A stretch of DNA of 64,000 nucleotides from Sulfurospirillum arsenophilum NBRC 109478. GTDB taxonomy: Bacteria > Campylobacterota > Campylobacteria > Campylobacterales > Sulfurospirillaceae. Location: the NCBI RefSeq assembly GCF_000813345.1, contig NZ_BBQF01000002.1, positions 186,001 through 250,000 of the forward strand, written 5' to 3'. Made by a program: the position numbers and the translations under genes. Below the pieces are notes generated by a model. The model was not told the origin of the DNA. It did not search any database and saw only the letters and a list, made by a program, of their open reading frames with translations. The stretch's first letter is position 1. Each line of letters opens with the position of its first letter. This document shows, piece after piece, positions 56,980-64,000 of the stretch.

Positions 56980-57338
56980 TGCAATCTTTAGATGAAGCCG
57001 CTGTTTTTAAACGCCTACATGAGCCATCTCCTCGTGCCTTTTCCTTTCTGTTCTACACCACCCACTGCGCTCAATGCAAAATCGCCCACGCAAGAGTAGA
57101 ACGAGTGATGCAAAAAAGTAAGTTTGAAGTGGACTTTTTTACATGTAATCTCGATGAAGCACCCTCAGTAGCCGAACATTTTGGCATTCGCTCTGTACCA
57201 GTATGTATGACATACAACCAAAAAGGCGAGCAACAAAGGGTTGAATACGGCCTAAAATCCGAAACAGTTTACGAGAGTATGATTCTAAGTGTAAATACTC
57301 AAAAAGGCGACCCGAAGTCACGGTTGTTGGGGTTCTGA
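56976..57338 (+). CDS. Thioredoxin-like protein
   Basis: 120 aa, thioredoxin fold. Active-site CAQC at residues 31-34 in FLFYTTHCAQCKIAH and a cis-Pro in SVPVCM. CxxC residues differ from the canonical CGPC, so the redox potential and partner will differ. No signal peptide, hence cytoplasmic. Starts overlapping the bioV-like stop. A TTTACATGTAAA copy (57343-57354) lies 4 bases past its stop; another core copy (57139) encodes FTCN. Confidence 0.85.
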   Translation: MMQSLDEAAVFKRLHEPSPRAFSFLFYTTHCAQCKIAHARVERVMQKSKFEVDFFTCNLDEAPSVAEHFGIRSVPVCMTYNQKGEQQRVEYGLKSETVYESMILSVNTQKGDPKSRLLGF

Positions 57339-57342
57339 TACT

Positions 57343-57354
57343 TTTACATGTAAA
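57343..57354. repeat. TTTACATGTAAA palindrome in 3' untranslated position
   Basis: Exact copy 4 bases after the thioredoxin-like stop. Could act as a weak terminator or simply be a member of the family. Confidence 0.8.
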
Positions 57355-57456
57355 GAAAATTAAAAATCCAACCTTAATTCTTTTATATAATCATGATTTA
57401 TTCAAGATATATAGAATATAATCCATACTTGTTTAATTCAATTCTAGAAAGCAAAA

Positions 57457-57999
57457 ATGGAAAAAGCTTCATGGATCGCTGCTATTGTCAGTGCATTTGT
57501 CGCTATTATCACTCTATATTTTACAGTATTTCAACCAACTCAAACCCAAAATAATACAGCATTAACAAATATATCATCTCCTACACAAATAGCCATCCCT
57601 ACTGAAACTAATGCACGCCAAGAACAAGATAAATTGATTCAAGATTCTTCAGATAAACCTACTTCAATCGCTGTTTCACTATCTGCGGCAAAAAAAATTT
57701 CCAATATAAATGACCGAGACATTGAACTTGATAGACTTGCACATATTGCGATAAAACGACATGAATTTCAAGCTGCATTAGATACAGCTAAAAGTATCTT
57801 GAACATAATGAGAAAAGATCAATTACTTGAACTTATAAATTGCTATGCAGCATATTATGGAAACTTTGAAATTGCAAATGAAGCAGCAAATAATGCCTCT
57901 TCTACTAAATCAAAAACGAATATGCTTTTAAAGATTTCTAGGACTTCATCACTAAGATCAGGTGAAGGCGATAATTCATCTGATTGTAAAGATTTTTAA
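57457..57999 (+). CDS. Membrane-anchored hypothetical protein, possibly truncated
   Basis: 180 aa. N-terminal membrane helix (IAAIVSAFVAIITLYFTVF), a Ser/Thr/Gln-rich linker to about residue 75, then helical sequence resembling a TPR-like pair (DRLAHIAIKRHEFQAALDTAKSIL, LLELINCYAAYYGNFEIANEAA). The last dozen residues are low in complexity. More A/T-rich than its neighbours and isolated from operons, which suggests acquired DNA. The GGGGTCAGG just after its stop resembles ends of REP-associated transposase units, so the gene may have been cut by a lost element. Function unknown. Confidence 0.55.
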   Translation: MEKASWIAAIVSAFVAIITLYFTVFQPTQTQNNTALTNISSPTQIAIPTETNARQEQDKLIQDSSDKPTSIAVSLSAAKKISNINDRDIELDRLAHIAIKRHEFQAALDTAKSILNIMRKDQLLELINCYAAYYGNFEIANEAANNASSTKSKTNMLLKISRTSSLRSGEGDNSSDCKDF

Positions 58000-58048
58000 A
58001 AGAATAGGGGTCAGGGCTAAACTTTTAACTTTTTATTTTATAAATATA

Positions 58049-59047
58049 TTAATCAAACCAAACCCTAGAAATCAACTCATAAGATTTTATTCTATCCTCT
58101 GGGTTATGTATCATAGAGTTTATCATCACTTCATTGGCTCTTATTCGCTCAATAAGGCTTTCAAGTTTTTCTTTAACAAATGCGGGTGTTCCCCATATGG
58201 ACTCTCGTGTTTTATGTCGTATACTGGTTTCTTCCCACTTTTCCCATAAACGACTCATATCATTTGTTGGTTTGCATAATGGACTATTATCACCACGTTG
58301 GAGATGAAGAAACTTTTGAAGTTCTGTTGTTGCTAGGTATTGGGCTTGCTCAGTTGTCTCGGAACAGATGACATTGATACAGATGATAATATACGGCTCT
58401 TGTAATTTAGAAGAGGGTTTAAAGTTTGCACGATAGAGTCTTATGGCATCTTCCATAGCATCTGGTGCAAAGTGTGAGGCAAACGCAAAAGCCAATCCCT
58501 TTTCTGCTGCTAATTGCGCGCTAAACGTGCTCGAACCAAGCAACCAGATGGGAATGTCGAGTCCATAGCCTGGGACGGCTTTGATCCCTTTTGTGCCCGC
58601 TTTATCTGATAAAAAGTATTGTAACTGTTCAAGCATCAGAGGAAAGTCTGAGCCGTCATTGTTTATGTCACGTCTAAGGGCAAGCATGGTTTGTCTGTCC
58701 GTTCCCGGAGCTCTTCCTAAACCCAAATCTATTCTATTTGGATATAAAGACTCTAACGTTCCAAATTGTTCAGCGATAACCAATGGCGCATGGTTTGGTA
58801 GCATAATTCCACCTGAGCCTATCCGAATCGTTTGAGTTTTTGCGCCAATGTAACTCAATACTACCGATGTTGCGGCACTGGCAATTCCACTGAAATTGTG
58901 ATGTTCTGCTACCCAATAACGTCTATATCCAAACGCTTCAACCTCTTGGGCTAGTTTGGTACTATTTTCTATGGCTTGCGCTATGGTGAAGCCTTCTCCT
59001 ACGGGGATTAAATCTAAGACCGATAAGGGTATTTTTGTATTATTCAT
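58049..59047 (-). CDS. Luciferase-like flavin-dependent monooxygenase (LLM class)
   Basis: 332 aa, bacterial-luciferase-like TIM barrel. N-terminal IPLSVLDLIPVGEG is characteristic of the MsnO8/alkanal-monooxygenase-like group. Further marks are YWVAEHHN, GSGGIMLPNHAPLVIAEQFGTLESLYPNRIDLGLGRAPG and GTPAFVKEKLE. It uses FMNH2 or F420-type reduced flavin from a partner reductase; the substrate is unknown and no reductase is adjacent. A monocistronic accessory gene. Confidence 0.9.
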   Translation of the reverse strand: MNNTKIPLSVLDLIPVGEGFTIAQAIENSTKLAQEVEAFGYRRYWVAEHHNFSGIASAATSVVLSYIGAKTQTIRIGSGGIMLPNHAPLVIAEQFGTLESLYPNRIDLGLGRAPGTDRQTMLALRRDINNDGSDFPLMLEQLQYFLSDKAGTKGIKAVPGYGLDIPIWLLGSSTFSAQLAAEKGLAFAFASHFAPDAMEDAIRLYRANFKPSSKLQEPYIIICINVICSETTEQAQYLATTELQKFLHLQRGDNSPLCKPTNDMSRLWEKWEETSIRHKTRESIWGTPAFVKEKLESLIERIRANEVMINSMIHNPEDRIKSYELISRVWFD

Positions 59048-59246
59048 GGTTTTCTCCAGTTAAAAGCATCGTGTATAAACATTTCTCCCACTATAGTAGA
59101 ATAAAATTATAATAACATTACCTAAAAATCTAACGTTAGAAATTTCAGCTATTCAATCTTAAAGAGGTAGAAAAGATGGTGATTTCAGGCTATTGCTTAT
59201 ATACTGTTTATTAAAGATTATTGAATACCCCCAAGGGATCTACCGA

Positions 59247-59825
59247 ATGAATAAACCACCAAACGATTCCAAAGAACTGTTTGCCCTCAATAAACCTAAA
59301 GGTTATCTAGTCACGCGCTCTGATGATCTTGGGCGAAAAACCGTTTATGATCTTTTGCCTGAATGGACTTTTACTGAGGGATGGATGCCCATCGGACGGC
59401 TTGATTTGGACTCTAAAGGACTTTTACTCTTTACGACCAACAGCCAGATAAACCACGCTTTGACCACGCCTCAAAATTGCATCAAGGTCTATGAGATTTG
59501 GGTGAGAGGGCATGTGAGCGAGGAGCATATCGCAGAGGCGTTAAAAGGTGTGGAAAGCCCGCAGGGTTTACTGAGAGCGCTTGAAGTCGCAAAGATCAGC
59601 ACTGGTGGCGCGAAAACAAAACTTAGGGTCAAAATTGATGAGGGAAAGAATCGGCATATCCGCCGATTGTTTGGAGCACTCAAAGATCCTAAATTTGGCA
59701 CACCTTTGAAAGTCTTAGAGTTGAGCCGAGTTAGCATAGGCAGTTTTAACCTCGACATTGAAAGTGGAAAGTGGCGTTATCTTTCACAAGAAGAAGCGAA
59801 AATGCTCATTAAAAATCTTGATTAA
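59247..59825 (+). CDS. Pseudouridine synthase, RsuA/RluE family
   Basis: 193 aa from ATG 59247; the longer frame adds 18 residues without ribosome site. Opens with ELFALNKPKGYLVTRSD, catalytic Asp in GRLDLDSKGLLL, then IDEGKNRHIRRLFGAL and LSRVSIG. There is no N-terminal S4 domain, as in RluE (23S U2457) rather than RsuA. Target site is inferred only. Confidence 0.85.
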   Translation: MNKPPNDSKELFALNKPKGYLVTRSDDLGRKTVYDLLPEWTFTEGWMPIGRLDLDSKGLLLFTTNSQINHALTTPQNCIKVYEIWVRGHVSEEHIAEALKGVESPQGLLRALEVAKISTGGAKTKLRVKIDEGKNRHIRRLFGALKDPKFGTPLKVLELSRVSIGSFNLDIESGKWRYLSQEEAKMLIKNLD

Positions 59826-59911
59826 TTTGAATTTTGTTACCATACATAATCATAGAAAAGTTAAAAATGAACTTTGAATACTGTTTATTAGATAATTAGG
59901 AACTACCATCC

Positions 59912-60625
59912 ATGAATGAATTCGTTTTAGGCTTGATCACTTTTATTACTTCAGTCATTACGGGTGCGGTAGGATTGGGTGGTGGATTATTATTGATCGC
60001 TATTCTTCCATCCTTTTTACCGCTTAACGCGCTTATGCCCGTTCATGGATTGACTCAAATTTCAAGCAATGTATCAAGAGCCTATTTTGGGGCAAAAGAT
60101 ATTCAATACAGTGTTGTACCCAAATTTTTCGTTGGTTCACTCGTTGGCGTTGGTATATTTGCTCTTTTATTAAATCTTATTAGCATCAAATACATACCTT
60201 TGTTCATTGGAACGTACATCTTGCTGTCTTTATGGTCTGAAACCTTTAATGACAAAATAAAAAAATATGAAAGCTACTATGTCATTGGATTTTTTCAAAC
60301 GGGACTCTCTGTGCTTGTAGGCACGACGGGGCCACTTGCCTTGACTAAATTACTCAAAGAGTTTGAAAATAACGATAAAGTCGTCGCTACAGCAGCCGTG
60401 TTTATGAGCATTACTCATATTTTAAAAGCGCTCGTCTTTCTCAATTTTGGATTTATTTTTGCGGATTATCTTCCGATCATCATCGTTATGATTCTATGCT
60501 CAATTTTGGGCTCATACGTGGGTACAAAGTTGAGAAATAAGATAGACGGTAAAAAGTTATTTTTAGCATTGAAAATACTACTTTCTATCATGGCCATACA
60601 TTCAATTATATCGATTTTTGAATAG
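59912..60625 (+). CDS. TauE/SafE (TSUP) family permease
   Basis: 237 aa, about seven membrane segments. Begins with GLITFITSVITGAVGLGGGLLLIA, the TSUP glycine motif, repeated in the second half near FFQTGLSVLVGTTGPLA. Family members export sulfite, sulfoacetate or import sulfonates and thiosulfate. Given sulfur metabolism in the window a sulfur anion is plausible, but nothing in the sequence fixes it. Confidence 0.85.
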   Translation: MNEFVLGLITFITSVITGAVGLGGGLLLIAILPSFLPLNALMPVHGLTQISSNVSRAYFGAKDIQYSVVPKFFVGSLVGVGIFALLLNLISIKYIPLFIGTYILLSLWSETFNDKIKKYESYYVIGFFQTGLSVLVGTTGPLALTKLLKEFENNDKVVATAAVFMSITHILKALVFLNFGFIFADYLPIIIVMILCSILGSYVGTKLRNKIDGKKLFLALKILLSIMAIHSIISIFE

Positions 60626-60666
60626 TGAAAATTCCCTAAACTTTTGACTTTCAAGCACTCAATTTC

Positions 60667-60678
60667 TTTACATGTAAA
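60667..60678. repeat. TTTACATGTAAA palindrome, intergenic
   Basis: Exact copy between the TSUP gene and def, 41 bases past the TSUP stop. Confidence 0.8.
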
Positions 60679-60749
60679 ATAAAAACCCTTATATTTTCAG
60701 AGTGCTTTATATATAATGAACACCATACTATTTCTGTGAGGAGGGCGCT

Positions 60750-61340
60750 ATGGGACGGTTAGAGAACGTAAGCAATGACAGACTAAAGCCACAACGCTTG
60801 GAAATTTCACAACTGGGTTCGCCCATCATTCGTACTGTCGCTAAGAAAGTCGTAGGCATTTGTTCATCTGAAATTCAAACACTGATCGATGATATGATCT
60901 TTACATGTAACGAATCCAAAGGTGTTGGCATTGCTGCGCCACAAATTGGGCACTCTTTATCCATTATGATTATGGCATCCTACCCAAACACGCGTTACCC
61001 TTACGCCCCTCAAATGGAACCAACAGCACTGATTAACCCAAGAGTCATTGATTATTCTGAAGAGCAAGTCAAAGACTGGGAAGGGTGTTTAAGTCTGCCT
61101 GGTATCAGGGCACTTGTGCCTCGGCACACGCATATTGAGGTGATCTATTTGGATAGAGAAGGTAAGGAGCAAACGGTTATCTTTAGGGATTTTCTTGCGC
61201 GACTTTTCCAGCATGAGTACGACCATCTGATCGGTAAAGTGTTTATCGACAGAGTGGAGTCAACACAAGACATCATTATGGAAAAAGAGTATCAGCGTTT
61301 GATGAATGCAAAACTTTCAGAGAACGAGTCCTCTTTTTAA
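60750..61340 (+). CDS. Peptide deformylase (second-type paralogue)
   Basis: 196 aa. All three deformylase motifs are intact: GVGIAAPQIG, EGCLSLPG with the metal-binding Cys, and QHEYDHLIG with the two His and catalytic Glu. Lacks the usual short N-terminus; the first 20 residues (MGRLENVSNDRLKPQRLEIS) are extended, so this may be an accessory rather than the housekeeping Def. A palindrome (60900-60911, one mismatch) encodes IFTCNE. Its stop overlaps the convergent AraC-type gene by 4 bases. Confidence 0.9.
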   Translation: MGRLENVSNDRLKPQRLEISQLGSPIIRTVAKKVVGICSSEIQTLIDDMIFTCNESKGVGIAAPQIGHSLSIMIMASYPNTRYPYAPQMEPTALINPRVIDYSEEQVKDWEGCLSLPGIRALVPRHTHIEVIYLDREGKEQTVIFRDFLARLFQHEYDHLIGKVFIDRVESTQDIIMEKEYQRLMNAKLSENESSF

Positions 61341-62383
61341 GATTGAGCCAACCATGCCTTTGGGCTCATGCCATACCACTTCTTAAAAGCCCGCAAAAAT
61401 GGGCTTGGCTCGGCGTAGCCTAAGTAAGAAGCAATCGTAGGCGTCCCCAGTCCTTTTTGCAGATAATGTACGGCTAATTTCTGGCGCACTTCGCCTAAAA
61501 GTTCTACAAAACTTGCACCTTCATCTTTAAGCTTTTTTTGAAGCGTTCGAGGATGCATTCCTACTTTATGTGCGACTCTCTCCAGCGAGACATCCAGTTC
61601 ACCTGTAGCAATGAGTATGTAACCTAAAACTTGCTCTTTGAGGCTTCCATGCACGCTCATTCCCAAGCTCTGCTCTGCCTCTTTTTCAAACACACTCAGC
61701 AGATAGGGGTTGTCATAACTTGTTTTCATCACCAGTTGTGTTTTGTCGAAGAAGAGGGCATTTTCAACCTCATCAAAGAGAATATTTTCGCCAAATATTT
61801 TTTGATACGCGTTTACATGTAAAGGTTTTGTATGCCTAAATGTTGTGCATTTTGGGAAAATAGGGTGGGGGATGATTTTGTTGATAAGATTGAGAAGCGC
61901 ACTGAGGTGAATCTCAGCACTGTACTTTTCAAGATGAGCCACTTCGCCATTTTTATGAATGAGTAGGGTGAGTTTATACCCCTCATTTTCAGCTACAAAG
62001 ATGGGTTTGAGTGTTTTGCCGATGAGAGGATAGTAACAGCACAGCTTGATTATCGCCTCTTCAACATTCGATGAATGCAGCATCAAGTAGCCTAAAACGC
62101 CTAGATTGTTTGGGGTGACTGAATCAGCAAATTTAAAAAGAAGACCATGATCTTTTGAGAGATTGATGGCTTCTTCGATGAGTTCATTGACATAAGAAGC
62201 ACGAATCATCGCATCTTTGAGCTGCAATACAGGCATTTGCATCCCACGTTCGTGCATAAAAGAGGTTGCATCAAACGCATAGTTTTTGGTTAAAAAAGAG
62301 AGAATAAATAAAAATGCTTCCGCAGGAGCTTGCTTTGAATCATCGAGTCGCAAAATGTCATACCTTGAGTCGTAAAATGTCAC
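61337..62383 (-). CDS. AraC-family transcriptional regulator
   Basis: 348 aa. N-terminal ligand-binding half of the Arabinose_bd (PF12625/OruR-ArgR-like) type with NLGVLGYLMLHSSNVEEAI, and a C-terminal HTH_18 pair (VAHKVGMHPRTLQKKLKDEGASF and PTIASYLGYAEPSPFLRAFKKWYGMSPKAW). Such regulators sense fatty-acid or amino-acid related ligands. Divergent from hemJ with 60 bases between. Palindrome 61812-61823 is read PLHVNA. Confidence 0.92.
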   Translation of the reverse strand: MTFYDSRYDILRLDDSKQAPAEAFLFILSFLTKNYAFDATSFMHERGMQMPVLQLKDAMIRASYVNELIEEAINLSKDHGLLFKFADSVTPNNLGVLGYLMLHSSNVEEAIIKLCCYYPLIGKTLKPIFVAENEGYKLTLLIHKNGEVAHLEKYSAEIHLSALLNLINKIIPHPIFPKCTTFRHTKPLHVNAYQKIFGENILFDEVENALFFDKTQLVMKTSYDNPYLLSVFEKEAEQSLGMSVHGSLKEQVLGYILIATGELDVSLERVAHKVGMHPRTLQKKLKDEGASFVELLGEVRQKLAVHYLQKGLGTPTIASYLGYAEPSPFLRAFKKWYGMSPKAWLAQS

Positions 62384-62443
62384 TAGAAATTTCTAAGCAG
62401 ATTATATACTAACGACTATTAACCCTGCTTAATAAGGAATAAA

Positions 62444-62869
62444 ATGAACACCTACAGTCTTGTACTTGCATTTCATGTTATCTCTATCGCTACATGGATG
62501 ATTATGCTTGTGTATCTGCCCAAACTCTTTGTTTATCACATCAATGCGCCACAACATGCACATGCTACTATTGCTCTGCAAGAAACCAGCCTTTACAAAG
62601 TTGGCACGGTCGCTATGATCTTTTCGATCAAGTTTGGTCTTATCTTGCTTTACCTCAATCCTTACTTACTCAAAAGCGGAGGGTGGTTACATGTAAAGTT
62701 ATTGCTTGTTGTACTTATGGTGGTTTATCACTTTACATGTAAACGATTTATAACGCAATTAGACAAAGATGTAACGATACAAAACCTTCTCTTTTTTAGA
62801 ATCTTTAGGATGATTCCAGAGATCACCACTTCTATCATTATTTTACTGACTATTATCAAGCCATTTTAA
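62444..62869 (+). CDS. hemJ: HemJ-like protoporphyrinogen oxidase
   Basis: 141 aa with four membrane helices. Conserved His and Trp in FHVISIATWM, the signature GGWLHVKLLLVVLMVVYHF, and the ending FRIFRMIPEITTSIIILLTIIKPF match HemJ (formerly UPF0093), which oxidises protoporphyrinogen IX in haem synthesis. Two family palindromes lie 45 bases apart: a core copy at 62687 reads WLHVKL in the conserved motif and an exact copy at 62732 reads HFTCKR. Confidence 0.85.
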   Translation: MNTYSLVLAFHVISIATWMIMLVYLPKLFVYHINAPQHAHATIALQETSLYKVGTVAMIFSIKFGLILLYLNPYLLKSGGWLHVKLLLVVLMVVYHFTCKRFITQLDKDVTIQNLLFFRIFRMIPEITTSIIILLTIIKPF

Positions 62870-62888
62870 TATTTGGCTTGAAATTCTA

Positions 62889-62917
62889 TTGACAATTAGT
62901 TTAAATAAATGTACTAT
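62889..62917 (+). promoter_or_regulatory. Promoter of tetR-tolC operon
   Basis: TTGACA (62889-62894), 17-base spacer, TACTAT (62912-62917). A near-consensus sigma-70 promoter 45 bases upstream of the start. Confidence 0.75.
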
Positions 62918-62928
62918 TTTGAAAAATA

Positions 62929-62945
62929 AATGACTGACGGTCATT
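62929..62945. promoter_or_regulatory. TetR-type operator overlapping the transcription start
   Basis: AATGAC-TGACG-GTCATT, perfect 6-base arms, about 12 bases downstream of the -10 box. Its position predicts autorepression by the TetR-family protein encoded next. Confidence 0.75.
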
Positions 62946-62961
62946 CATTAAAGAGGTAGTA

Positions 62962-63576
62962 ATGGCAAGAATTATTGACAAAGAAGAAAAACGGCTCGAC
63001 ATTGCACGTGCATCAATTGAACTGTTTACGTATAAAGGTATCGCGCAAACAAGCATCGATGAAATCGCAAAAAGTGCAGGAGTTGCGAAAGGTACCATTT
63101 ATCTTTACTTTAAAAATAAAGAAGAGATTATCTTTGCAATTTGGGATATGTTAGCACAGCGACATCAAGATGTATTTCAAAAGCGCATTACAGACAAGAT
63201 GAGTGCAAAAGAAAAAATCATAGAGCTTTTTAATTTTACGGAATGCGAAGAAGACCATGATAAAGAGCAAATTCTTACATTGTATCAACATTTTCTAAGT
63301 ACCATGCTCGTTGACAAAACAGGTCTTTATACAGCTTATTTTGAGAGTTTTTTTCAAAGAGATTATAAAACTATTTCTACCTGCCTTCAAGAGGGTATTG
63401 AAAAAGGTGAATTAGCGCCTCATGACGTAGATAAACTCACCAAAACCATCATTGTTTTTATGGATGGAACCCTGATTAAAGCCAAAATGAGTAATTTTCA
63501 TTTTGAACAGGCACAAGCCTTTCTTATTCAACACATCACTTTTCTACTCGATCAATGCACAAGGAAAGAACCATGA
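62962..63576 (+). CDS. TetR-family transcriptional repressor
   Basis: 204 aa. N-terminal TetR helix-turn-helix (ARASIELFTYKGIAQTSIDEIAKSAGVAKGTIYLYFKNKEEI) and an all-helical ligand domain. The operator at 62929-62945 and the immediately following efflux gene indicate a local repressor of an efflux operon induced by its substrate. GAGGTAGT precedes ATG 62962. Stop overlaps the tolC-like start (ATGA). Confidence 0.93.
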   Translation: MARIIDKEEKRLDIARASIELFTYKGIAQTSIDEIAKSAGVAKGTIYLYFKNKEEIIFAIWDMLAQRHQDVFQKRITDKMSAKEKIIELFNFTECEEDHDKEQILTLYQHFLSTMLVDKTGLYTAYFESFFQRDYKTISTCLQEGIEKGELAPHDVDKLTKTIIVFMDGTLIKAKMSNFHFEQAQAFLIQHITFLLDQCTRKEP

Positions 63577-64000
63577 AAAAATTAAGCCTTTTATGCCTCT
63601 TTCCACTGTTTGCGTTTGCAGGAAACTTACCCCAACTTTTAAATCTTGCAGAACAGAACAAACAAGTGGAAGCTTCGCGCTATAGCCTAGAAGCTGCAAA
63701 AGAGAAAGAATATGCAACGAAAAGTGGCTATATGCCGAGCCTAAGCGTGGGAGGAAACCAAACCTTCAATAAAGAAGAGACTATGTTTGCTCCTGAAAAA
63801 AGCCGTACAGGCTCTGCGACACTTTCATTTACCATTTATGATGGTGGAAAGAGAGAGGCACTGTTTGACCAACAACAAGCCCTTGTCAAAGCAGCCACAT
63901 TCTCACTAGCATCTGCCCAAAACAATGTTTCACTCAATGTCATCTACTACTACTATAATTACATCAGTACACTGGCAAGCAAAGAGTCTACAGTGCAAAA
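63573..64000 (+). CDS. TolC-family outer-membrane efflux protein (5' part; runs off the window)
   Basis: Starts ATG 63573 on the TetR stop. Signal peptide KLSLLCLFPLFAFA ending before GNLP, then LLNLAEQNKQVEASRYSLEAAK, the typical helical start of outer-membrane efflux proteins, and YMPSLSVGGNQTFNKEE followed by SATLSFTIYDGGKREAL, matching the beta-barrel strand with the GGxR/K turn. About 142 residues are visible and the frame is open at 64000. An RND pump or membrane-fusion gene is expected downstream. Confidence 0.88.
   Translation, partial: MKKLSLLCLFPLFAFAGNLPQLLNLAEQNKQVEASRYSLEAAKEKEYATKSGYMPSLSVGGNQTFNKEETMFAPEKSRTGSATLSFTIYDGGKREALFDQQQALVKAATFSLASAQNNVSLNVIYYYYNYISTLASKESTVQ

Overview
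The window is a continuous piece of a Campylobacterota (epsilonproteobacterial) chromosome, most likely Sulfurospirillum or a close relative. The call rests on moderate GC (roughly 38 %, by eye), very tight gene packing with many ATGA overlaps, a single XerH-type recombinase, a COG3400 TrkA-like protein, the run hisS-tmk-coaD-ubiX-flgA, the run mtaB / FtsH-like ATPase / BioV-like esterase, and respiratory genes for sulfide and C4-dicarboxylates. Genus level is inference. There is no prophage, CRISPR array, rRNA operon or intact insertion sequence. One tRNA (Gly-GCC) is present.

Layout. 1-6.7 kb: rightward housekeeping run (3' part of a giant coiled-coil protein, trmN6-like, CxxC protein, TPR lipoprotein, trpC, HIT protein, mnmH). 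6.7-8.9 kb: leftward nickel/cobalt ECF importer (CbiM/NikM, N, Q and O components). 9-10.7 kb: pdxA-pdxJ. 10.8-13.9 kb: leftward sulfide-oxidation-like set (Tat-exported SQR-type flavoprotein, lipoprotein cytochrome c, cytochrome b561 with C-terminal haem motifs). 14-18.8 kb: small membrane protein, Ppx/GppA, ilvB-ilvH-lpxD. 18.8-31.9 kb: leftward block with GltD-like oxidoreductase, aspartate aminotransferase, cysE-speA, hisS-tmk-coaD-ubiX, tRNA-Gly/flgA, a chemoreceptor and murA-moeA. 32-34 kb: degenerate REC-PAS-GGDEF-PilZ-like protein. 34-41.5 kb: DASS dicarboxylate transporter, two-subunit class I fumarase/tartrate dehydratase and the complete nickel-pincer set larA-larC-larE-larB, all leftward. 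41.7-45.7 kb: divergent two-component system and an MFS protein. 46-50.9 kb: sixA, CorA, xerH, tgt, TrkA-like. 51-57.3 kb: aroB, MscS, mtaB, a protease-dead FtsH-like ATPase, BioV-like, thioredoxin-like. 57.4-64 kb: accessory genes ending in a tetR-tolC efflux operon cut by the window edge.

Two systems stand out. First, the palindrome TTTACATGTAAA occurs 19 times exactly, and its 10-base core TTACATGTAA 29 times, in 64 kb where about 0.02 and 0.2 would be expected by composition. Most copies lie inside genes, read as Leu-His-Val-Lys or Phe-Thr-Cys-Lys/Asn; in one convergent gap two copies form a 16-bp-stem hairpin. It behaves like a highly iterated palindrome or uptake-sequence family, and I know of no description of it. 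Second, a nickel-pincer racemase (LarA with its catalytic residues visible) sits with its cofactor-assembly enzymes, a dicarboxylate transporter, a fumarase-type hydro-lyase and a two-component system. This suggests a 2-hydroxy-dicarboxylate (malate/tartrate-type) racemase pathway rather than simple lactate racemisation. A row of six unlike hairpins separates the hydro-lyase genes from larA.
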